Positions 27,701 through 42,700 of a DNA stretch of 64,000 nucleotides are shown here, in pieces. Source of the stretch: Helopsaltes ochotensis (Eukaryota; Chordata; Aves; Passeriformes; Locustellidae); NCBI GenBank assembly GCA_013400155.1, contig VXBM01000233.1, positions 862,182-926,181 on the forward strand. Reading direction: 5' to 3'. The notes beneath the pieces were generated by a model. The model ran no database searches. It saw nothing but the letters and a program-made list of their open reading frames with translations, and was not told the DNA's origin. Each line of letters begins with the position of its first letter. The stretch's first letter is position 1. Both the position numbers and the translations under genes were made by a program.

Positions 27701-30700
27701 ATTGTACAGTGGTAATAATGCAAATAATCTCTTAGCCCTAGAACTTCCAATAATTGCACAAAAAAACCAAACCCATATACAATGACCAGATGGCCATTTT
27801 TAACATCATAAAAAGGTGTGAATATATTCTATTCTCTGGCAAGGAAAGTTAAAGGACTTGTTTACTTTAATACGGTACTTTACAGATTTAATGCACAAAG
27901 CTTGAAATGTACAAACAACAACTACCAATGCTGAAGTTATATTGAACACAGGTACTGACTTTCAGGAATATTTTTACAGGTCCTATTTTAAGTAATTCTG
28001 AAAGAAATGTATGAAGTAAACAATTAGTAAAATCATTAAGGTCCTTCATGTGCTTTTCTTTTGTGTTTTCTTTACTTGTGCTGCCTCATTTAAAGTAAGC
28101 ACACCAAGTCAGCTCTAATAATTCACTGACTTCAAGCAAGCTCTATTAACCAAATCCTCTCTCACAGAGCAGTAATTTACATTCTGTTTGCATAGCCCTA
28201 GATGCCTTCTCTCTCATACTCTCTGGGGGAAACACAGAAGAAAGGCCCCTTAGGGGAAACTTTTCAAATCGAATTAGTTAAACTGAGCATGGGTCAGGAG
28301 AGGAAAGATATGTATTTGTTGAAACATCAACAGCACTACAACTGAAGAATAAATGATTTAGAGCGTAGCTCAGCTGGTCTGTTTCCAAAGTTAAATTGTT
28401 CTAGGAGGATAAAAACTAAGGCATTCCCTTCTCCTTCATTTTTCCTTCCTGTTTGCCCATTTACAAACCAAACACAAAGCTAACTCTTCAAACAACACAA
28501 AAATCCTATCCAAACCTTCTGTCACTGACAAAAGACACCCTGTGATTATTTTCCTAAGTTCTGCTTTCTAATTAAAGAGCAAACTAGACACTTGTTCCAC
28601 CTATGCTTTATTTGAAAACAAAGTTAAACCTTCTGTTTTAATCTTTAAAATAACTTTTAAGCAGGGTCTAGAGATCCTAAGTATGCATTTCTTAGTAAGT
28701 AATAAAGCTGCTTCTTCCAGAGTTTGGAGGCATCCCCATATTATTAAGGAATTGTTGAGCTATGATTTTCAAACAACTTTGCTAGGCCAGCCCATAGATC
28801 TGTTCAAAGCAAAAAAACAAGAGAAAGCCAAGAAAAATATGTTTATTCACTGATTATTTGTCTTTTCTTGGAGCAGTGTAGGAGACTTCCGCTTTCCGTA
28901 GGTCTAACAGACAAACTTATAAATTCGCAAACGCCCTGTACAGTTTAGCATGCTCCTGTCTAAGAATGGTAAGTCCCTCCAGGTTTGGCCACACAGAGTG
29001 GCCAAAACAGAGGAACCAACTTTTGTGCAGACAGTTCCAGACTCGCCAGGGTCACCAATCACTGTTCCAGAAATTTAAATCCTAACTCTGCAGAACAGCA
29101 GACAGCAAAAGTTCCTAATTTAGAACTTTTTTTTTCCAGTGCTCCTTCCACCAAGATGATGATCAGTATCAGCCAGATGCCTCCTCACATATAAAATGCG
29201 TGCTTTGGCCAACACCCTGAAAACACTGCTGTTTCAAGTCGTCTTCTGTCCTTGAAAACACAGACTTCAAGCAACTTTTAAGAAATAAAAGGTGGAGGAA
29301 AACAGTATCATAGAACTGCTGGGGAAAAGACAGAAGCGTGAGGGAAAGACAGAAGAGGGAGGCAGAGAAAAGTTACCAAGACAAAGAAATTGGTACAGAT
29401 GGAATTGCTACCAAAACAGAAATAACATGGATGAGAGTTTTTACTAAAAACGTTTTTTGTTTTATCTAAACACAGAAGAGCTGCAACCAATTTGTATTGG
29501 CTTGTATCCCACATCCATTTAATGACACTCACATAAATGTTACTCACCTGCCTTAAATCCAAGGTGATGGTGACCCAGTGGTATTGCCTTCCATTCTGAA
29601 TGCTGGGACTCTGCCACCAGTTATTGGTACCATCAATTGCACTGGAAATTGGGTGCTGCTCTGTTTCAAAGCAAAATAATTAAAAACCTCTTGAAAATAA
29701 ATCGCTCTGCATTTTTCTGATCTAGCACATTTGCTTCACACAAAGCACAGTCTCCTCCTGTCAAAGTAGTACAAGCTGAGATCTGCCCTCAGACAAACAG
29801 GCTGCCACTGGATCTTGCAGCGCACAGTGGCAATACATGGTGCTCACACTTTGTCAGCCCTTTGCTCCAAGGTAATTGCACTCACATAGTAAAGAGACTA
29901 AAACTAAAACATATTTGACTCCAATACACTCTGTATTCAAGGGGAAGGGTTAAAAAAATGATACAAACTCATGAAACAAAATCCAAAACACGTGAAGCTT
30001 GCCTTTGGGATTGGCACTGTGACTGTCACAGACGCGGCACTGGGCGTTGCGCAGGGGTCGTCCAGGGACGTGCTCCACCAGTTTGCAGAACATCTCTGGT
30101 CCCTTCTCCCCGCAGGTGGCATTGGTGGAGATATGAGCATTGCTGGCCAGGTTCAAAATGGCAGGAAACAGGCCTTGAAAGAAATAGTGTTTATCAGCCA
30201 CATCATAAGGCATGCAAGGTTGGCACCCTGACAGCAGTATTCCTGTTATTTCACTCCATGTTTGGATGCTTTATGCTGAGGAACACAAGAGTTTGCAAAC
30301 CAACTCTCCCAGTTACTAGACTTTGCCTTGCAAAGTGAATTGATCAAAACCTGGGGGACAACTGGCTCACTGCCAGAATCAAAGAGATTGTAGAGCACAC
30401 ATTCAGCTGGTGTGTAAAACGGCATTTAACACAAGCTCTTTGTAGCAGCAACACTACTGGCCTGAACAGGACACTCCAGACTTGAAAGATTTAGGGACTG
30501 AACTTTAGACCTTTGCTACAGGCTCCTTGTATAGTCTCTGTCAAGTCTAAGGGATATTTTGCTCGCCACTTTTTAATCTTTATACAAACACTTCACTGTA
30601 CTTTCAAATAGTTTTGCTCTTGTGCACTGGAATAATGTAACAACACACTAAGTTTCAAGATTACAGCTACCAGACCAGGAATCCTTTGCTTTTTCTAAAA

Positions 30701-33700
30701 ATAGTAAAGTTTTACTTTGGTTTGAAGGCTACTGATAAAATTTCTAGAATACTGTATGTGACAGAAGTTAAGCACAGTTCCTCAATCAGCTTCCAGCTGT
30801 CCCTGATCTGCTAAACAGCTTTTATTTCTTGCATAGTTATGGTGTAACAGAGCTACTCCATTTCCACTCAGAAGTAACTATGAAAAAGAAGCAATTTTGG
30901 AAAGAGAACTCCCATCTTTAGAGATTAAACCCAGTGGGCTGAAATCAGAGCTGGAACCTTGGTATGGCACATTAAAAATGCCACAAGAATTGCTAGTGTT
31001 ACAATAGTTAAGGTATTAAAACCACATATTTCTTCTGTTAACAGGAAATTTGGAAAAAAAAATAAAAATCAAGCAGTATTTGTGAAAATATATGCGCATT
31101 CCACTAGTAAAACTGCATTAATTCTTTTATTTCATTATACACAATATACATCAAAAGAGACTGCAATAATAAAGTTTTGCTTTCCTTAGATTTTTATACA
31201 TATAAATATCTCAGAGGTGGGTGTCAAGAGGATGGTTCCAGGCTTTTTTCAGCAACAGGACAAGGAGCAATGGCCATAAACTACAACTGAAGTTTCACCT
31301 CAGCATGAGGAAAAACTTCCTCACAGTGAGGGTGGCAGCACAATGGAACAGGCTGCCCAGAGAGGTCATGGAATCGCCCTCTGGGGACATTCAAAACCCA
31401 CCTGAACAAGTTCCTGTGTAACCTGCTCAGGGTGACCCTGCTTGGCAGTGTCATTGAACCAAATGATCTCCAGAAGTCCCCTCCAACCCTAGCAATTCCG
31501 TGATTTAACAAGGCTGCATTCAATATTCCTTTAAAGTGTCTTTGCCCAGTAATTGTATTACCCTAGAAAGCCTGGAGAAAAGTTTCAGTGTTTTATTTAA
31601 GACTTGCCCTCAGCTATTGAAAATTTGGCCAAATCCTATCCCTCTGCACTGCTGTATGAATAACAAACCCTGTGTTTTCAATTGTGCTATACTTGAAATT
31701 TAATCGGAAGGAGATGGAGTCTTTTTTTTTTCTTTTTTTTTTGAACAGTTATGTTAAATCCAGACTAGGTCAGATGCCTTGTGCTCATTACACCTAAATC
31801 TGATACAGATGAGGATGCTGATGACATCCTAAGGACTACTCTAGTGAAGGTCTTCTGCCAGTACGACGTTTTCTGCACAGGCTTCTCTCACTTTTTGCAG
31901 TATGTGTGCAGTGCATCTCCAGACATAAAGCTGGAGCCAAAGAAAAAATGCTGTCCTCTGTTTTCCTACTCAACAAGAAAGTGCTGGAAGAGGGTATATT
32001 TTTTAACACTGCTCTCCAATTATATAAAATCTTTCTTATTCAGTATTAATTACTGTTCATGCAGGGGTTTACCAGCCTGTCTTCAAGAGCTACCCATTAC
32101 TTCCCAGGTCACCCATTACCTTCACCCACATTACACAGTAGCCCTGCCATTTCTTTCCAATGTCCTTTGCTACAGTGAAATAATTTGCCTCAACCTTCAG
32201 TCAACGAATTTATGCCAAAGGAATAGCAACACTAACACTATCCCATGATGAGTTTTCAGGGTCCCACAGAGCACTCAATCCAAATGAGCTGCACTGAAGT
32301 TTTGCTCCAGAATCTAAACAAAAAGCAAGAGCTTGTCCTTGCTTGGTACTGCAAGCTCAGTACTCCGTCCTGCAAGGTACTGCACCTCTTCAAATCCTAG
32401 TTGACTACATTCACCTCTGAATCTCTTTACCACACTTAAATTTGAAGGCAAAATGCAGAGGTGCAGCCACTGATTTCAGGGAAGATCAAGAATAGTGTAG
32501 GAGATCATTCATTAGGAAACAATAAACATCTGCAACAAATGAAATTGAAAAAAGGCAAATTTCAAATAAATGAGTTGCATCTTCAAAGAACATTGTTCCT
32601 TTGTATTCTTTTACTAAGGAGAGCCAGTTGCTCAGAGTTACAAGTCCAAAAACTCTTAGATGCTGCTCTGCCAACCTCCCTTCTCCCTCACTTCTCCACT
32701 CCCCCCAAAAATAAGCCAGAAATACCAAACACCTGGTAAGGCATTTTTATGCCTTGTAGGAAGCAGTAGGTATGATAAAGATGAGCAACCACAGAATCAG
32801 TCACTTAAATGAGCCATTTACAGATAAACAGGTGACTGTCATCATATCCTAGTATGAAATTCAAGTGGCCATAACTGACATAAAACTCCATCAGAAGATG
32901 CTGTATTTCATTCAACTGGAACTTTAGCAAATGATATTTGTAAGGACATCACAGCATCATTCAGTCCGAAAGGACCTCTGAGATCATCAAGTCCAGCCTC
33001 TAACTGATTACCACATTGTCAACTAGCCAATGGCACCAAGTGCCACATACAGTCATTTCTGAAATACCTCCAGGGAGAGTGACTCCACCACTTCCCTGGG
33101 CAGTCCATGTCCAACGTTTAACAACTATTCCCATGAAGAAATTTCTCCTGAGGTCAAACATGAACCAGGCACAGCTTAAGGCTATGTCCTTTCATGCCAT
33201 TACTTGCATGGAGTTGCCTGGAAGAATAGGCTGACTCTCACCTGGCTACACCCTCCTTTTCAGGTAGTTACAGCAAGAGATAAAGCCTCTCCTGAGCCTT
33301 CTTTTCTCCAGACTAAACAACCCCAGCCCTCTCAGTCCCTCCTCACAGGACTTGCCCTCTACACCCTTCATCCATTTCACTTGCAGAGTTTTCTATCTAA
33401 AGTACAGCACAGATGATAGATTGAATTGGATTTATTACATTAGTACCCCGAGAAAGGAAGGCAAGTGCTCCATGGAAAACCATGGGAATTACTGCTCAGC
33501 ATTTTGTAAGAGACTATGGTGGTCCTGAGAAAAGCTGGAAGAATTTTCAAATGAAACTCATTTACTTGTAACTGCTGGCCAGCTCTTTTCATGGTAAGGT
33601 GAACTCTTTCATTATTTTCCAGCTACTCAGATGCTCATTTGCTTCAAAGCACAGATTCACACACACCCCAATGCCAGAAACTGAAGTGTATAGATGTTAA

Positions 33701-36700
33701 TTTGACCTTGAGAAAGAATAACAATTGGTTCACTACAGCTCAGCACAAAAGCTAATTAAGCACAATGTTTTCATTAGATGTTCAAGGAAGTTGGTCTCAT
33801 TTCTAAGGACTTTTAGCCAGATGCATGACTAAAACTCAGTAAGGGAGAACTGAAAGTCTGAGTGGGTACTGTCAGAATTACATCACTCAGAGCTTTCCTA
33901 GAGAGATTAAACAGCCCAAGTTCAGAGGAAGTGGAGGGAATTACATCCTTAGTAAGGTGACCGGCAATCTGGGTAGCACAAAATTTGTCACATCCACACT
34001 CTACGCTGTTCAATCCTTCAGGAAATGTCAAGAATACAGAGGTTTAGATGGATTTGTCATAGGTACAGCTCAGCAGGCAGACCTTACGGTGAAGGACAGC
34101 ATTAGTGTTTCAGCAAAACCCAGGAAAAAGGCTTGTTCATAATGAAGCCAGTTGTAACATTTTCAAATGATGAACAGCTGGTCAGCATGTAGTATCCCCA
34201 TGGAGAAAGAAGACATGTGAAGAGCTTTAAGGTAGACAAGGCAATTTATATTTTATGTGCTTCAATACACCAATTGACTCTGATTCTTCAAATTAACAGG
34301 GACAGATGGAGCTTGTCCATGCAGCTTATTGGGGCAGATTCAAAAGTACTGATAATTCACAGAGGTCATCATAGATTGCCTAAATAAGAGACATCTCTAG
34401 CCAGGATAGCCATCCCTCTATTGTAAAATTATTGGGCAAGGATACAGGCTACATTTCTTTGGAAATTATTCTACTTTAAACCAGGTTATAAAGAAGTCCT
34501 CACAAGCTCCTTGTTGCTGATGTAAATATCATCATCTTTCCTGGAGAGTCAAGTTAATTCTTTGTGGGTTTGCAAGCTTTGTTACATGTATAGACTAGAC
34601 TACCAAGCACCCTGAAGTTCTCACCAAGAAGCATTTCAAGGATTTGGGACATTTCCAAGATTCTGGTAACTCCAACTGTGGTCGATGCATATCTGTTGCT
34701 TCATTCTGATACACCTGATTTACTGCACACAAGCAGATCACAGCAATTACAATCATTCCATAGCAATGAGTCCAACCTATCTGGACTTGCTGAGCATTTT
34801 GTCTAGCTCAGATATCCCATCCATGTAGAGCAGCATCAAGGCAGTCCAACATTAGACTTACCCTCCATGATCAGCAGCCCACATATCCATGACCAAATGC
34901 AAATATGGAAATCATATGCATTTGTGCGCTATCTATCAAAGGTTTTTTTGGACATAATTCTTTCCCTTCCTTCTGTTCAAGTTTTCTCATTGTAGGACCC
35001 TTGGCTGCACTTTGTACAGCTAGATCTGAACAAAATCCCAATTTCATTTTCTGATTAATGATCCTTTCAGTCAGAAAGCTAGTAGTATTTAATCACTGTT
35101 CTGTTTTGGGTAGAAGTGGATTTGTGCATTTTGGCAAAATGCATGCATGATCTGTGTTTTTGACCATGTTTAACTGTATGAATCCTCACAATGTGATAGA
35201 CAGGGTAAAACTACTTTTTACAGATTGTACATGAAGGGAGACAGTCCCCAGAATAAAAATCTTCCTTGCGGAGGCATAGCTGATTCAAATAATTTCTTTT
35301 ACAAACAGTTGTACAAACAGAAGAATACACATGGGTTTCACTACACCACCAAATATGTTTCAACACGCACAATAATGTTAGTACTTTTTGGTATCCAGAT
35401 GAACACAATAAGGATGGCAAAACTTTTACAGGAATGCCATGTTTAAGACATCTTCTTCCTGAATTCAGATTCACTGATCTGTCTGCTATTTCTAGAAAGC
35501 TAACAAAAGTAGGGAGGCATTTGTTAGGGATTTTCTTCAAAGAAGACAAACTGATGGGAAATGAACACAAAAAATTACATGAAGCAAGCCAAGAACTGAG
35601 TCCAGAAAGTCTTCTGGATTGTTCATTAGTGTATACAATGAAGACTCTAAACCAGACCTCAGTGAGCAAAATTGAGACATTCAGTAATGCCAACAGCCTG
35701 ATTTCTCTCTAAGGATTCTGGCTTTTTTTGTGCTGAGTGTAATAAGGCAGTAATTTGCAAGTGGACAAAATAGATGCGACTTTAAAAACATAAAGAGCTG
35801 ATGTGTTCAGTAACAATGAGCTTTTCTTGTGTCATTCTTCTGAACACAGAAATACTTGAAGGGGTCTAATCTCATTTGCAAGTTGGCATTTTTTTAAAAA
35901 TGTTAAGACAATCAGCAGCTCATAAGAAGCAAGCAATGCTGAAGTTCGCTCACAAGCAATGGACTCTCCCTTTGCTGAAAACTTACAGAGTACACAGTGA
36001 CAATTGCTCAGAATAGTTTGATGCACTTCAGGAGAACGGTATGGACTAATGACAAAATGTAGTAAAATGTCACAGTATCAGAATGTATAAAATATGTAAT
36101 AGCATTAGACATAGAAGTTGAGGTCACATTCTTTATAACATTCTCAGACAGTTTTCAATAGCACAGATATGATTTAGTTATTCTGTCTTATTCAAGTTTT
36201 CAATTAAATGAGTTTACTAAATAAAAGCCCTGGAACTATCAGGCTTTGGTTCAGATTCCTAGCCAGCTCAGTAGATTTGTCCTCATTATATTTTAATAGC
36301 AAGCATCCCTAGTTTAACCTTCTCTATACACTTTCATTAGAATCCTACCCTGTAATTACATCAAATATCTAGGCTGCTTTCCCTAAAATAAATGGGATGA
36401 AATTGCTAACTTCTAACTATGAGAATTAAGGTACTAATTCTCTGTTCTTAGAGTCAGCAAGAAATGTGGGGTCTAACACTCAACCTGCCTTATAATCCAC
36501 TTTGTGGAGACATTGCCTAAAAACGTGTTAGCTGCAGCATTAATCCACTTGAAAAGCCGAAAGCCTCACTACAACTTACACAATAGGTTTAAGTAGCAAC
36601 CACTACCAAAGTAGAAATTACTTTGAAAACTGATCACGCCTTTTTCTGTAGCTCGGCAGAGAGGAAAATTTCTGCAAGCAAAACATCAAGTTTATAGGAT

Positions 36701-39700
36701 TTAACAATGGAATGTGTTTGGGGTTTTTTAGCAGAATATCTGCAAACTTGAATTTGCAATATTTAGACAAAACTACTTCAGATTTAAAAGAAACCTCTAC
36801 CATGACAGAATCTTATCTTTTCTTAAAACCCATTCTCTATTTATTCTCATACTGTAGAGCAGAGCTGACTAATGTGCCAATCACAGAAATACTAGGTAGT
36901 AAAGATTACATTAATTTAATCAGCTTCTAGTGTAAGAACATACTAAGTTTGTGTGTTCTCAAGAGCTTCCAAAGAGGGATATTCCACAACATCCTTGACA
37001 AGCCTAGTCTGGCACTTTATCACTTTAAAAGTTCCAAATTTTCAGTCCTCTTTGCTGCATTCTTGATCAGTCATGATCTTGATAACAACTTCTATTTACC
37101 TGAGCTGTTATCACACACCCTTTTTCAGACTATGTAAACAACTCTCTCAATCTTTCTGCTGTCCATTTTCTAAACTTATCCTTTTGAGCTCTTGGCAGTT
37201 TGCATTTTTCCAACAGTGTGGATCCTCAGACCTCATTAGCACCAACTGGAGTAGACTAGCTTCTTTAATTCTTGACAGTTTTCTTAATACACATCAGAAT
37301 AAGTTGTGTATTTTTTCCAGATACTGCTGTTCTGTTTGCATTGCACACCAAGGTAAGCAAAAGATCCTGGTCTGTTGTACTTCAGAGTCTGGTCACTTCG
37401 AAAAAGAAGCATACTCCACATCAGATCCTGGGATGAGCTCAGGTTCTGTAAAATAGATTACTTTGCAGCCAATTGCTGAACACTCAACCACTTGCTTTCA
37501 GAACAGTCTGCTGATTATTTTACAGCTCTGATCCAGTCAAGCTTTTGCAAATGACACTTAAGCAATCCAACTGGAGCACCAGAAAAAAGGACAACAAAAC
37601 AAATTAATTACACCAGTTAATAAAAAACATTGTTTCAACTCTGCAAGCTGTTAGAGCACAAACAAGCTACAGAGGGTGAAACCTGGCCCCTTCTTCTAAA
37701 TGGCAAAGTCTTCTCTGCCAAGTATTTTTCCTGAGGTTGCTTATGTGCACTCAGCATTATTAATGAGAGCCATAATGTAGACAGAGTACTACAGCAGAAG
37801 CATTTTACCTATTGTGGTCTGCCTGAGGCTAGATGATGTGCTAATTAGCATTCAGTGCTCAGAAATGTATTGAAAATAATTACAACACCGCAAATTAACA
37901 AAGTTAATAAAGTTATAACACTACAAATTAATAAAATTCTGTCAGACTCAGACTGCAAACAAAGTAAGCAAAAGTTTGCTCATTCAAGAATGAACACCAA
38001 CGGCATTATTTTCCCACAACTAGTTGCCTCAATATAGTTTGTGAAGGTTAAAGATCAAGTGTCTGGCATAACTTGCATGTCTTCCTTAAAATTCCCAAAC
38101 ACCAGCATATAGCCAGGTTGATGTAACAGAATTTGAACAAGGTAAAAAAAAAGTGCTTTTTCTTTTCCAAAGAAGGGCAAAAAACCTGCGCTCTAAAAAC
38201 TTTGAAATTTCAAAGTGTATGAAGCATGCCATATACAAAATACATTGCAAAACTAAGGTAAAGAAAGAGCAAGAAAAGCAACCTGTCCCAGTTAAGTGTT
38301 CATTGCAATATGCAGTATTGGGAATAGGAGTATCAGGGAAAGGAACTGAAATTAGGGAATTATCAAACTCACTAAAAAATGTCCACAACAAAGAAGTCAC
38401 AGAATTCCTGATTAAATATTTAGAAAAAGAAAGCTAAGTAACACTAATACATCTGCAGAAGAAACTGATGCTTGTCCTCTCAGCTACACAGTAACTAGTA
38501 TTTGCTTACCCACAGTACTGCATTTTTAATACCACAGATAGGTTAGAGATGTTTGGGTTTTCTTGTGTTAGTACTCAGTCTAAACTAGTATTATCAGTTT
38601 GATTAGAAAGCAGTGTGTTAACAAGTTACCTGGTAGGAACTTCACCACATTCTGAGTCTGTCCATACTCAGTTTGCAAACACAGATCTGTATCACTGAGA
38701 CTGACTCAACATATGTACTTAAATTGGTACTGGAGAGTATAAGGCTGCAAAACATGGTCAGGGTGCAGATGCTTAAAACTGAAGCTGTTCAAACTTTTCA
38801 GCCCCAACCGGGCATTCCTACAAACGTGCTACCTTGTTTCCCAAAGGAGCGCACATCATCTTTGACAGCCTGAGCATCAGGAACACTGGTGAATTCAATA
38901 GATTTCATAGCTTACATCCCAGCCCTGAATGTGGTTTCTAGTACTATGGCTTGGTCCTTTCACAGATTTCAGGGATTTGCGGGAAAAAAATTAAATTCTT
39001 GTGGATAAATAAAAAATTCTATCACATATTTCCAATACCTTCAATACTGACAGTATTATTGTAACTTACTACTTATTTCAATCAGAACAAACTAAGGGCT
39101 AGTAGAATTAAAGAAAACTAGATTTCATGCTAGTTTTGAGCATCAGACAGTACAACTTGATATGAAAGGTCAATAATTTGTGAGTGTTCTATCATGCATT
39201 TCCCAAGTATAATCAATATTTCTTCTGTCAAGTCATGTCTCGCAAGTATTGATTTTTTGTATGCTGTTGGCCAGTTCAAGAATCTGCCCAGAAATTGTCA
39301 CAGCATTTACAGCAAAGCAAAAGAGCCAAAAGTTGACAGATGGGCAGGCTGCCAAGGAACAAGAAACCTGCCAGACCATGAAATTAGTTCTTTCTTGTTC
39401 ACCCAAAGCTTTTTCCACACGTTGAGGAGTCTTCATCATTGTGCCTGTTGGTTTGGGGGTTGTTCTTTTTTTTACCAGCACACTAGCTTTTTTTTCTGAA
39501 GTCATCAGTTGGGAACAATCTTTGATCAAACCTGAAGTAAATACAAGCCACAGCCATTAAAGACTTCAGTGTCTTGTCAGTTTTGCTTATATGCTAAGAC
39601 ATAATATTAGCTTAGAGCAACATAACAGAACTACTGGCAGTGTGACTGGCATGACAAAGACTAGAGACCCCAGTCACTTGTCAGTCACAATGTGCCCCAA

Positions 39701-42700
39701 TATCAACAAAGATAAACATTTTTGTTCTTACTGATGTAAGATCCAAAGTAGACTTCCCCCACTCCCACTTAATACGAGTCCTTAAATAATAATATGTCCC
39801 CTTGAACTTCATTTCTATCACCAGCTTTCAACCTGAAACAACTGTCTTGTAAATGAAAATCCTCTCGGGTTTAATCCTAATTAAATTTGCCTGCATAAAT
39901 GTGCAGCTGTAGGCTGCACACCATGTCATTCATTATAATAAAAAGTTATGACCCAAGTACCTAGTAGCCTTCTAAATTTCCATTTATCATTTGAAAATTC
40001 TGTGACATCTGAGCTTGAGAAGAATTTTAAAGATTTACAAGTCCCACTCACTTCAGTACTGTGACCCAGTATCACAACCAAACAAAAAAAACAAAACAAA
40101 AAAAACCAAAAAAAAACCGCCAACTTTTTGCCCTGTGTAAACATTAAGAAGGTTAAAACAGTTAGAAATGCCCTTGAGTCAGCTGGCATCACCTTGTGAT
40201 CATAAATGAAGTAGGTGCACCACAAAGGAACTCTGAAATATATTTTTCACTTAATGAAAGCTTGCTATTAACTAGCTGTACATAAACCCAAAATTTATTT
40301 CATTTTCTTAATTTAAAAGATTTGTCGCTTCCTAAATATTAGAAATTGCAGATGCATTAGATGAAGCTAATTTTTTATTTAAATTAAGTCGAATTTTTCC
40401 ATTTATTAACAAAAGCTATTTCAAATTGAAGAGGTTTTGGCATTTCAAAACTACTAGCTCTCCTGTTTTCAGACACGGAAGAAAAATGTTTTCATTCCTA
40501 CCAGCACAAAGCCATTTTCAGGGCACATACAGCCCTGTATCACTGCCAGATCTTCCTGGGCAGAAGGAAGCACATTTCCTCCAGCTTGAATGGACCTGAA
40601 AGGATTTGCAACTGTGCAACCCCAAAGACATGCAAAACTTGGTCATTCCCTTATCTCTACTGACAAGATTTAGCAATCTCTGATTTTCAAGGTTAATTGG
40701 GAAAAAACTATCCTCTTTGTTTTAGGGTTTGGGATTTTTTTTTGGTTGGTTGGTTTGGGTTTGTTGGGTTGTTTTAGGTTTTTTTTTGGGGGGGGGTGTT
40801 TTGGGGGGGTTTTGGTGTATGTTTTGTGAGGGGATTTTTTAATTGCAGTAATAATCAACGGTTCGACATGCTATAGAGGTGCTTTCTGCTCTTTGCAAAA
40901 AAGCAAAATATATCCTGCTACTTTTTTTTCCTAGGCACTTTACTCTAGGCAATAAAGAATAACTGCAAATCACCATGCTTTGTTTGGTCTTACAACTGTT
41001 GGTCTCCAGACAAATAGATTAACAAACGTACAGAGCATAAACTGCAACTATTTAAAAAAATCGTTGCACATTTTTATGTTTCAAACTCTCACCACGTGCA
41101 AATTCTTATTTCATTATTTTACAGTAAATGCTTCCATGAAATTCAAAGGCATTTGTGTCACACAGGTTACATTCCCAAAACAGTGTAACTTTAAGTACCC
41201 AAAAAACAAGGGGGAAAAGAAAACAATATTTTAAAGAGTTCTCTTCTGTATTGCCATTAATGCTCAAGAACTCAGCCAGTCACATGGAATTTTAATCAAG
41301 TGTTCTGAAAGTATTTTGCCTTTGGCCTGAAAACAAGAATGATGCATTTCAGCCCAAAGCGCAATTTTAAAGGAAAATTCTAACAGACTGAGAGTTCAAG
41401 TAGTTTAATTTTAAATTCAGCAATGTTACAGTGACTCTAAAATAATAGCGAGGCATAGTTGGATCCTGCCTGAAACACCTCAAACATTTTTTGCTGATGA
41501 CTGTGAGAAATGCAGCAAAAACACCGGTAGAGCTGCAGAGTGGGCAGCTTATTACCCATTGTCCTTAAGAACAGAAAAGATAAGGGGGGCTGCTCAAATT
41601 TTAGAGAGATTGTATCAACTGTTGATACTCTGTAGTATACAAAACGGGTTTTCCTTCTTGGGGCAAACCTGACCTCTTCCCTGCCACTGTACCACCCTAC
41701 TGACCCTCTTCCCCTATCACTCCTGCAGGATTCTCAGCCTAGCAGAAACACCCAAACTTGGATGTGTCTGTCACCACTATGAGCCATGGCAGCACAGTAA
41801 CAATCAGGTCTTTCCATCAAGTACTCACAGTAAAGTTTCTGAGCAACCTGACACATCACTGGAGCCTGACACATCACTGGAGCTAAACATTAGCATGGCA
41901 ACTTCCGACCCACCCCAAGTCACCCACTGAACACAGCTGTCCACCAGCAGCTGTGTGTTGTACCTATTGCTTCATCGCTGCCTTTAGACCACATCCTACT
42001 GCTCATCACTATGAGAAAGATACTTAATTCTTCTGGAAGTTCCCCACTCCACCACATACATCACTTTTTCATTGCCTGCCAAGGGTTGCCTCCTCCACAT
42101 CACAGAAGACCTGCACAGTACTTAGTAGAATCATTTTTTCAATTCAAAATATCCCCATTACCATATTGCCAAATATGCACAAAACTAAGCTGTCCCCAGT
42201 GTGACCACTCCCAAGTAAAGAGTGGTCATCCAAGGAAGGACTTTACATTTGTTGCACGCCTTTAGCATTGATGAACTTGCTCTGGACAACACTGGCAGAC
42301 ACACTGTAAACCAACTTCAAGGAGGATAAATTGAGATAGGTCTGGAAGTCTGAAGGACTTAATTCCTGTAACTTTTAGTTTAAAATTCATGTTTACGTCT
42401 AAAGGCAACTTAAGTATCAAGCTCACATTTTTGTACTACAAAAAAATGCATGGTTCCTAAAATTCTAATCAAGTCTTAGTGAGATTTATTGATAATATCT
42501 AAAAATCCTAGTTATAGTAAAAAAAAACCACAGAGATACATAGATGTGCTTTCTATCTATACAAATGTCTTTCTTTATGCTGTAAGAGACATATTATCAC
42601 ATAAGAGTGAATTTAACTAGTTTGGCAATTAAACAAGACACAAAATAAATGCATTACTTAGCAACTACTGAAGGAATGAAGAACTGTCAGTAGATGGAAT

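Noticed and set aside
29990..30002. GT donor (CACGTG) 11 bases after exon 2
   Set aside because: It would shift the reading frame into exon 3; the GC donor keeps frame and homology.
574..30173. Alternative assignment to LAMA2
   Set aside because: Several diagnostic segments (NAHISTN, SRLVPLEHGE, VSPYED, GWLVTDL) fit alpha-1 and differ from alpha-2.
35211..35693. 160-codon minus-strand frame in intron 1
   Set aside because: No recognisable domain, no splice context linking it to LAMA1, and overlapping frames on the other strand.
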